Assembly: GCF_004664715.2 (NCBI RefSeq) | Contig: NC_051075.1 | Location: 29,594,504-29,658,503, forward strand | Direction: 5' to 3' | Source of the DNA: Peromyscus leucopus | Taxonomy: Eukaryota > Chordata > Mammalia > Rodentia > Cricetidae | DNA length: 64,000 bases | Shown: positions 56,285 through 64,000 of the stretch, one piece after another | How positions within the stretch are numbered: position 1 is the first letter of the stretch | Layout: each line of letters opens with the position of its first letter | Made by a program: the position numbers and the translations under genes | The notes under the pieces: model-generated | The model's input: the letters and a program-made list of their open reading frames with translations, nothing else | Database searches by the model: none | What the model was told of the DNA's origin: nothing

Positions 56285-56985
56285 TTTTTCTTTTATTGAA
56301 AATAATTTTTTTCTCACATAATATATCCTGATTATGATTTCCCCTTTCTCTTCTCCTCTCAGTACTCCTCCACCTCCTCTCCCATCCAGATCCACTCCCT
56401 TTCTGTCTCTCATTAGAACAAAACATCATCTAAGGGGCAATAATAAAATAAAATATAATTTAATAAGATAAAACTCACACATTAGACTGGGACAAAACAA
56501 ACAAACATAAGGAATATTGCCCAAAAGAAGTTACAAGAATCAGAAACGCACTTGTTTACAAACACAGGAATCCCATAAAAACACTAAACTAGAAGGTAGA
56601 ATATTTACACAGAGAAACTGGTACAGAACCATGAAGGTGCTGTGCATGATGCTTTAGTCTCTGTGAGTTCATATAAGTTTGACAGTATTGATTTAGAGAA
56701 TTCTTGGAGTCCTCCAACTCCTTGGGCTCTCACACTCTTCTTCGGGGTTCTGTAAGGCCTGAATAGAGGATTTGTTGGAAACATCTCATCTAGGGCTCAG
56801 TGTCCTAAGTTCTCACATCCTCTGCATATTGTCTGGCTGTGGTCTCTGTATTTGTTCCCACATGCTGCAGGAAGAAATTTCTCTGATGATGGCTAAGCAC
56901 TATTCTATCATTATAGCAGAATGTCATTAGGAGTCATTAAAAGGAATGTTTTGATTTTATTTGACTTGAGGGTTAACCCCAAAGA
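56285..56985 (-). mobile_element. Lx-like L1 3' UTR, reverse strand
   Basis: 'ttttattgaaaataatttt', 'ctcacataatatatcctgat', 'tcctccacctcctctccc', 'gtctctcattagaac', then 'aggaatcccataaaaacac' and 'gaatgtcattaggagtc'. The same 3' UTR layout as 49262-50165, so the same or a sister L1 family. Confidence 0.78.
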
Positions 56986-56989
56986 TGAG

Positions 56990-58065
56990 GGAAAAAAAAT
57001 TAAAACTATACTTGCCATGTGAAATAATCCAATAGTAATTGTAATGAAATCTTTCCCAGTTCTTGGTAAAAGACAGACTATTTGGTCATTTGCCTATTTT
57101 GCACAAAGTTTCTTTTACTTGAGTTGAATGAATTTTTGTACCAAGACAGATCTTCTTCATAAAGTAAGAAATTACTAAAAGGTGGATATTTCTGTTCTAT
57201 CTTTTTGGATAGTCCTTTAGCTTATGTTTAGATTGCTGTATAGTCAATCATTTTTCTGTTTAACTAGTGTCTTCATGAGGAGGACCATAACAACATCAAA
57301 GGACAGTAATGAAAGTATGTTGTCTTCTAAATAGCAGGGCTAGAATCAGAGAGTATTCATTTAGGCTCATAATCACTGGGGAGAGTGATTAGGCTTGAGT
57401 GATATTGTCAATTTCTCTCTTCCTACCAGGAAATACTGTTGTGGAAAAAAGAAACCCAAGCAAGAATCTCTGGAAAGTTAAGTGGTGGAAGAGTAGAAAG
57501 CAACTGGTTTTCCAAATTAGAGAACTGGGAAGTTGGACTTCCTAAAAGGACAGAGGAATTATCATTCTGCAAAAGCCCTGAAAGCTTGTTAACAGCCATA
57601 GCATTCACATTCAAGTCAGCATGGTCTGACAAGCAAGGCCTACAGTTCAGCCAGTCTGACCTTTTTCTAACATACTGTTCTGCTCCCATGACGCTACTAG
57701 GACTTAGAAGGGCACCATAGGGAAGGACACAAGGAATCTACTCACACCATTGCATTGCACCATTTTGTTCTGCTCCAAGCAGTTGGCTTGAGAAAAAAAA
57801 ATGAATTGGAAAGAAAAGTGGGGTATTAAACCAGAAGGTGTGTATTATATGAACAAAAATCACTTTGAAACTTGGGCAATCTGTATATATGCTTATGTAG
57901 AGTAGTAGTACATAAACACACACACACACACACCACAGAGAGTGAATGATAGCTGCTGTGTATAGGAGAGGCACACCCAAGAAGGGAGAATAGGGAAATT
58001 TTCATTTATTATGCAAGGAACAACTGTTATGTCAGTCTTACTCTGTTTTACAAGCTGTGCAAGAA
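56990..58065. other. Unique sequence with overlapping short frames
   Basis: Sense and antisense frames of 93 and 88 codons overlap at 57423-57720 without domains. A short CA tract lies at 57917-57933. No repeat recognised. Confidence 0.45.
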
Positions 58066-58079
58066 CACTGCTTGGGAGA

Positions 58080-58185
58080 TCCAGAAGGAAGATTAGGAGT
58101 TCATGTTGAAGGCCATGCTCAGCTGCAAAGTGGGTGAGGCCTGACTGGGCAAGGTGAATCTCTGTCTCAAAAACAAACCCTTAGC
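58080..58185 (+). mobile_element. Old B1-like SINE remnant
   Basis: 'agaaggaagattaggagttc', 'gaaggccatgctcagctgc' and 'gaatctctgtctcaaaaac' follow the 3' half of a plus-strand proto-B1/B1. Confidence 0.5.
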
Positions 58186-58189
58186 TATG

Positions 58190-58690
58190 TAACTATGAAT
58201 CTGGAAAATGGTATTAAAACCTGAAACTGACAATGCAACATAAAGAACCGATAGAGTGATGTAAAACAAGATTTGTGCTGGGTGAATATTCTTTTCTAAA
58301 AGATTTACTCATTTCTGTAAATGCAGGAATAATTCTTTGAATGTGTGTGCTTATGCATATATACAAAATCCACTGTATACATATATGTATATGTATATAT
58401 GTCTTATGCATATATAAAAAACCCACTGTCCACATATCACATTAAATGTCACATTTCAACAATAATCACCTCTCTTTAAGAGAATGTACACCAAATTGGT
58501 GTTCTGTATTTTTTATTTTTAACATTTGAATCACACAAATGTTTGAAATTGGAATTAGACTCAGGTGTACAATTATCATTATAAAACTACTAATGTGCTA
58601 ATATATTTTAAAAATTATACAAAGTACCAAAATGGATAATGATTGTGTATCATGTGTGATTTATTACCATGGTAAACTGCAAGGAAATCT
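58190..58690. other. AT-rich sequence with short TATG repeats
   Basis: Only a degenerate TA/TATG tract at about 58375-58400 stands out. Confidence 0.5.
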
Positions 58691-58699
58691 TGATTTCTA

Positions 58700-60770
58700 A
58701 ACATCTTCCCCCCTTGGATGACTGCTCAGAAAATGTATCAAACATTGTGAGATCTTGACAGGATGAGATGCATTTTGTTTTTACTTTGGACATTTTGTGA
58801 TCCCAATTATTACCCATTCTCAAAGATGTTCTTGGCAGAGAACTTCTGGGGATTAATTGGGTAAGAGAACCTTCTGAGGTTTTTTTTTTTTTTTAACATT
58901 TGCATTAGAATTATAAATAAAGAACCTTAAGTTGAAATATAAAAATTAAGTGCTAAAGTACTGATGGTATCTGTGCAGGGTGTTTTGTGTCTTTCCTTGT
59001 TCTTCTCTGTGGACTTCCAAAAGAAATTCAGTGGGAATGGAGGGACTGAAGAAATAAAGATAATATATTAAGTCAAGTTAAATGATTTCTAGTGAAATGC
59101 AACAATGTTTTGACAAAAGTATTTAAATAATGTGTGCTTTATATAAGCAAATGTGCAACATATTTGTTAAAAAAAGAAAACTGAGCATGTCTTGGATTGA
59201 GTGGGTAATAATGACTTCTCTAGACATTATTAAAAACAGTGGCTGATATGAATGTGTGGGCCTATATTTGGCTTATTTTTACTCCACATATGGCAAGAAA
59301 CCATTTGTAACTTGAAAGACAACAAAACAGAAATCAATCTTCCATATATTGTATCCTCTTACTTTTCCTAAGGCAGGCTGCTATGATAAAATACTAGTTT
59401 GTTGCTGTTTGTTTTAAATTTTCTCTTTTGCCTCTTTGTTTCTGTGTGCCAATGCTGAATAGCATTCATCTTTTCTGAATGTTCTTGGAGGCCCCAATGG
59501 GTTTTCTAAGCACTGTTTAATAGAGTTTCAATTTCATAAATTTGTCACAATGTCAATCACTTGTAAAATTTTAATTATCCCAGACAATTGTTTTACCAAA
59601 TGCAGCTTTCTTCCCTTTTGCATGTGTTAAACAAAACATCCTTTCACATGGAAACCTATGTGATTAAGTTTAGTATTTAATAATTGTAATATGGAATACA
59701 TTGTTTGTGATAAACATACTTTTGATGTCAATGACATTTTGGAAAGAAGGGATATTTTATGAAGATAATGTTTTCTAATATAATTTTTAGCTGTACGCTA
59801 TGTGTATCTGACTCATGTGATTCACAATAATGTCAGCAGTATGATTGCTGTGATCTGTCTTTCTCTTTCCATGTATATTATTACTCTATGATTTCATTTT
59901 CTTAGTCACCTGTTAAGGTTATCACCAGTCATTGTGACAAACGACAGCCAACTCCTTATTAACTGGTAATTGTGAACTACACTTTTTTTTATATAAGCAA
60001 TTTTAAGTATATCCCACAGTATACATATTCTGAAAAGAAGGACTATAGTTTCAGAAAAAAATAAAGTCATTATTTACCTTCATAAGAACAGCTGTACATT
60101 TTACCAAAACTGTTGAACTCACTAATGCTCCTTCTCTAGAGGGCTCTTGATAATCATCAGCTTTGTTCTTGTTGATCTAAAGGCCCTGTGAAAATACTGC
60201 TTTACCATTGCAGAGGAAGCTTTTCTATTGAACTCCCCTGGCATCAGCTCATTCGATTCCTAACCAGCAGGCATTGCTAACGCATGCTGTGTGTTCATAT
60301 TCCTAGCTTTGATAATGCAGAGGAGAACAGGCAAAGAATCTCCAGGTCCAGACAGACATGCTGTTACTGCCATAAATAGTACTAATATCCTGGTTTGCTG
60401 TTTTATTCTTAACTCCCTTTCTCTTTTATTTACCCACATAATCTCAATCTTTAATTCAATTTCATGACTAACTGAGAGGGTAAGATGGGCAGATGGATTA
60501 ACTAGGAAAAGTAATTTTGAAAGTCATTTAATTTTAAAGCATCAGTTTTACCAAATAGAATTATACAGTAGCTTATTAAATGATGTACTATTATCAGGAA
60601 AGTCATATTTTAAATTTGATCAAGGTGGCAGAAAGGAGTTATAAAATGCCTACATGATTTCTTTCTTATGTATTTAAAATTATTGCTGTTACTATGGAAT
60701 TCATGTAATATGTCTATAAATTATTGTCTAACCCTAATTATTATTCTTCTCTTATAAACTATGAATTAAA
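58700..60770. other. Repeat-poor AT-rich block, candidate conserved noncoding DNA
   Basis: About 2 kb with no SINE, LINE, LTR or microsatellite that I recognise; only a T run at about 58880-58894. There are many AT-rich words of the kind bound by homeodomain and POU factors, but such words are expected by chance in AT-rich DNA. No frame of note. Confidence 0.4.
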
Positions 60771-60773
60771 TCA

Positions 60774-61154
60774 GTGTTAATAGATTGTGATGAAGATGAT
60801 GGCAGAATAAGATTCCCAGTAATCAATTCACCAAAGGAAAAAGAAAATGAAAAGCTTTTTACTTACCAAACTACTTTCATAAGTGCCCAAATAACCAGGA
60901 GGGAGACTATGTCACCTGGCATTAGTATAACAATGTCAAAAGACACATTCAGAATGGCAGGAGAGAAAGAGTTATTTGCTTCCCTTTTCCTCCACAGCAA
61001 CCAATGCTGCATGAAGAGTCAGGAATGGAAGAAATATGGGGTTTTGCTCATCCTTATTCCTGTGAGATTGAGATATGAGCAGCATAGCAGCAGCCTAAAT
61101 AATCAGAAGATTAATTCCATTATCCTGCTCCCAGTCAAAGACTACAATAAGTAA
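60774..61154 (+). other. Unrecognised 126-codon frame, probably not a gene
   Basis: The longest open frame outside recognisable repeats. The predicted peptide has no domain, signal peptide or clear composition bias. The putative start has poor context (ttaatgttaat-like surroundings), and the region has no CpG or promoter. It may be chance or part of an unrecognised old repeat. Confidence 0.2.
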
Positions 61155-61159
61155 TAAGA

Positions 61160-61640
61160 CTTCTCAACTGCCAGGGAAGGGAAGGAAAAAGAGACTGTCC
61201 TGCTATTCAGTGAGGGCTGAGCAAACCTAAAATAGGGAAGATCCTAATGGCACTGACTTCAGGCTATGCCAATAAACTGATCTTCAAGATACACACTGGG
61301 GCCAAGTAGAGAATTGCAGTTTCAACTAGCCCAGTCAACATGGGTGGCTATTCCCAAGAGTCTTGACCACAGTTCCCATTTCACGCAAAAGATACCCACA
61401 GAAGCATGGGGTTTTGTATACTCCAGTGCGGTGCTGGTTTAGGCAGGATGCATTTTCTAACTACAACACAGTTTTTCCCAGCCCATTCATTCCTCATCCT
61501 AGACCAGCACAATAGTGAAAATGTAAAGTAAAGTAAGGGGAGCTAGTTACCAAGCACTTGCTTGGAACAGAGGTCTGGGCCTTCCATGGCAAGACTCTCA
61601 TACCATTGGAATTCTGTGGTGCCCTAGCCCAAGGTGGTGA
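61160..61640. other. Unique sequence left of a family D LTR
   Basis: No repeat or gene recognised. Confidence 0.4.
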
Positions 61641-61644
61641 CTGC

Positions 61645-62165
61645 TGTGGAATATTAGTTGAAGAGGTGTTACATTTGGTTACACTGTGGGACATTTGTTT
61701 TAAGATGCAAAGATGTGTTGCATTATATTATGTTGCATTTGTTGAACTCTGTGAAGCTGTGTTACTTTTCCTGTCTAAAACACAGGATTAGTTTAATAAA
61801 GAGCTGAAGAGCCAATTGGTAGGCATAAGAAAGGACAGGCAGGGCTGGCAGGCAGAGAGAATAGTTAAGAGGAGAAATCTGGAGGGAGAAGAACAAGGAA
61901 TGAGAAAAGGAGAAGGAGAGGAGGACATCAGAGACCAGCCACCCAGCTACACAGCAAGCCACAGAGTAGGAAGTAAAGAAAGGTATATAGACTAGAGAAA
62001 GTTAAAAGCCCAAAGGCAAAAGCTAGATGGAATGATTTTAAGTTAAAAAAAAAAAAGCTGGCTAGAAATAAGCCAAGCTAAGGCTGGACATTTATAAAGA
62101 AAGAATAAGCCTCCATGTGATTATTTCGGAGCTGGGTGGCAGGGCCCTGAAGAGAAAAGAGTGAC
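61645..62165 (+). mobile_element. LTR (family D), about 520 bp
   Basis: Starts TGTGGAATATTAGTTGAAG, has AATAAA in 'agtttaataaagagctgaag' near 61795, a purine-rich centre ('ggagaaggagaggagg'), then 'gaaataagccaagctaagg', 'ataagcctccatgtgatt', 'gagctgggtggcagggcc' and ends near 'agagtgaca'. It shares the 'ataagcctc...gagc' region with family A, so both are probably ERV class II-type LTRs. No TSD confirmed. Confidence 0.75.
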
Positions 62166-62187
62166 AAAACAAACAAACAAACAAAAC
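62165..62187. repeat. (ACAA)n tract
   Basis: Five ACAA/AAAC units immediately after the family D LTR. Confidence 0.9.
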
Positions 62188-62204
62188 CAGATGCCTCTTT
62201 CCTT

Positions 62205-62350
62205 TCATTTTTAATATACTTTAAAATTTTTTTAATATGATTACATCATTTGCTCCTTTTTCTTATGTCTGAATGCTGCCATATGCCCCTCCTTTCTCTC
62301 TTTCAAACTTATGATCTATTTTTCTTTAAGCATTGTTATATACAACTTGC
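62205..62350 (-). mobile_element. Lx-like L1 3' end, reverse strand
   Basis: 'tttttttaatatgattacatc' style start, then 'catatgcccctcctttctct' and 'ttcaaacttatgatct': the reverse complement of an Lx 3' terminus, 5'-truncated to about 150 bp. Confidence 0.6.
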
Positions 62351-62354
62351 TCTT

Positions 62355-62990
62355 GGTACACCCACAAATAAGGATTTCTAGGATGTAAGCCTTTTGAGTT
62401 CTTTTTCCAGTTTGTTCTGGAGAACATACCAAGTGTGGACTGGGTATCAACTCAAGCTTAGTATACACACCAGAAATGAAGGAGTAAGAACACACAAACT
62501 TTGGGTTTGATGTTGATTGGGACTTGACTATCATCCAGTGCTGAAAGAGTGAAAGTGTCCACAGTCTCAGATGGAATAAACAAACTGTTTAGAAGTTTGG
62601 AAACAACAGTCTTAAAGTCTCATTTAAAAGACTGAAATTCATACCCAGTTCTTAATGTAATGTCCTCTGTAAATAATCATCAACTCTTGAGGAGTCATGA
62701 TCTTTCCTAATGGTCAACATAAGGCATCAGAAAACATCCTTGTAGCATTCCATATCTGTAACCTATCGGAGAACTCAAAATAGCTGTTTGAGGGAAACCC
62801 AATAAGATTTAAGAAAGCAGAGAGAAATGATTCAGTATCCCAATTTAGAGACTTATCTTTGAAAATCTCGAAACCCTTAAGTAACAAGTGCATTAATCAA
62901 AATAAGAGCACAAAAAGAGAGATCAATAGCAGAAAGACCAAATAAAAAACAGAATTAGCAGGTTCTCAAAAGATACTGTTTGAAAATACA
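62355..62990. other. Unique sequence
   Basis: No repeat or gene recognised. Confidence 0.45.
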
Positions 62991-62994
62991 TAAT

Positions 62995-63115
62995 CGGCCA
63001 GGCATGATACCTCACGCTTATATTTCCAGCACTTTGGAGCCAGAGAAAGATATATAAGTTCAAGGATGGCATGGGCTGCATAGGGGAAGTACTTAATCCT
63101 GAAAATAAAAACACA
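62995..63115 (+). mobile_element. Old B1 SINE
   Basis: 'ggccaggcatgatacctcac', 'tttccagcactttggagcc', 'ataagttcaaggatggcatg': plus-strand B1, shortened 3' part, A-rich end. Directly followed by an ID-like unit. Confidence 0.75.
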
Positions 63116-63117
63116 AA

Positions 63118-63195
63118 TGATAAAGATATAGCCCAGTGGTAAAGCACTTGTTTAACATGTACACGGTCCTGAATTTAGTTTATTTCTGAGAAACA
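63118..63195 (+). mobile_element. ID-like SINE
   Basis: 'gatatagcccagtggtaaag', 'cacttgtttaacatgtacac', 'ggtcctgaatttagtttatt', then an A-rich tail with AAAC/AAAT units. Plus-strand ID. Confidence 0.7.
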
Positions 63196-63199
63196 AATA

Positions 63200-64000
63200 A
63201 ACAAGAAGATCAAATTAAAAGACCAAATATTTGAGTCTCAAACCATCCCCTGATTACTAGCCTGTTTTACCACCAACCACATGGACTTAGCGCATGGATA
63301 AGGCTCTTTATTCATCTGTTTCTATGAGACCCAGGATGATCTAAAGTAGCAGTTGACTTAATAACCAAGATGTGGCTTTCACTAACCCTCTCCCAAACTC
63401 ACAATAAAACAAAGAACTTGAAAACAGTAAAAATGCCAAAAACTTGTTTGGAGATAACTGAAAATCATATATAAATATTGATGTGTGTGAAAGTCAAGTG
63501 TCAACAGCCAAATCCAACTCAACTAACTTCCCCGGGCATATTGTACCAAAGCTCTCAAAGTTGAAATGTGAGTAGACATAATTCAAAGCAGCAAGAAAAA
63601 AAATAAGAACAAACTCAAAGGTTTCCCAATTCAACTGGCATCAAATGATTCTGAGGAATTATTACAGGGCAAGAGAGACTCACATGAGATTTTCGAGAAA
63701 GAGTCTTAGTACAGAAGGAAAAGAATACAAATGTGCCAGCAACTTTGCTCACAGGAGCTGTCCTTATGCATGAAACAAAGATAACATAGTACCCAAATGA
63801 ACAAAAGTAGGGAGAATGTAGCACATCAGACCGCCTAATAAGAAATTCTTAAGGCAGTTATTTAAATTTTCTTTATTTGGAATGCATAACTACTCTTAAA
63901 AAGTATTTATACAGACAAACCCATGAAGCTCTAAGACTGTCAACATGGGGCACATGTCACATCTTTAATACTGAAACAAACAAACAAACAAAAAACCAAC
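63200..64000. other. Unique sequence to window end
   Basis: No gene recognised; the reverse frame 63615-63824 has no domain. An AAAC repeat at 63974-63991 suggests a SINE or LINE tail running past the right edge. Confidence 0.4.

Noticed and set aside
61639..62171. TSD for the family D LTR
   Set aside because: The 6-mers flanking the most likely borders (gactgc and aaacaa) do not match; the right end is obscured by an ACAA tract.
63118..63195. tRNA gene
   Set aside because: The tRNA-like box pattern belongs to an ID SINE with an A-rich tail and substitutions; no cloverleaf can be closed by eye.

Overview
The window is nuclear DNA from a muroid rodent, most likely a cricetid (hamster, vole or deer-mouse type). 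The evidence is the combination of B1, ID, B3/B2-like and B4/RSINE1-like SINEs, Lx-like and younger L1 elements, URR1-type hAT elements and several rodent LTR families. It is AT-rich and full of simple repeats. I find no convincing host protein-coding exon, tRNA, rRNA or CpG island, so I read it as intergenic or deep intronic sequence. Almost every longer open frame is a decayed transposon frame, its antisense shadow, or low-complexity DNA.

Layout. 1-6.9 kb is AT-rich DNA with an ID SINE, an ancient L1/HAL1-like fragment, a young B1 with target-site duplications (TSDs), a B4/RSINE1 fragment and a probable MaLR LTR. 6.95-14 kb has Lx-like L1 pieces, small tandem duplications (10.2-10.5 kb), two abutting opposite-strand L1 fragments (10.9-12.4 kb) and a B1 nested in a B4-type SINE. 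14-18.3 kb has an old direct duplication around a rodent repeat, a URR1 transposon nested in another copy of that repeat, and a textbook L1 twin-priming insertion. 21-25 kb is mainly an old reverse-strand L1 ORF2 carrying a B1. 28.5-30.4 kb is a broken ERVL-like pol fossil cut by L1 3' ends. 31.6-32.6 kb is another ancient L1-like fragment.

The centrepiece is 36.8-44.7 kb: one structurally full-length reverse-strand L1 (about 5.9 kb without its insertions) with a 13-bp TSD, degraded ORF1 and ORF2, an intact-looking F-V-D-D reverse transcriptase motif and remnants of monomer-like 5' UTR repeats. It was later hit by two LTR elements. One is a 480-bp solo LTR. The other is a 1,470-bp element with two different LTRs in inverted, outward-facing orientation, each with its own polypurine tract, sharing one 6-bp TSD. 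That arrangement is not a normal provirus and is the most unusual thing in the window.

From 44.7 to 64 kb the sequence is mostly low-repeat AT-rich DNA with L1 3' ends, a second copy of the 480-bp solo LTR (perfect 6-bp TSD), two more LTRs and scattered SINEs. The block at 58.7-60.8 kb is unusually free of recognisable repeats and is the best candidate for conserved noncoding DNA. Family names are from memory of consensus sequences and were not checked with RepeatMasker; ends without TSDs are approximate.
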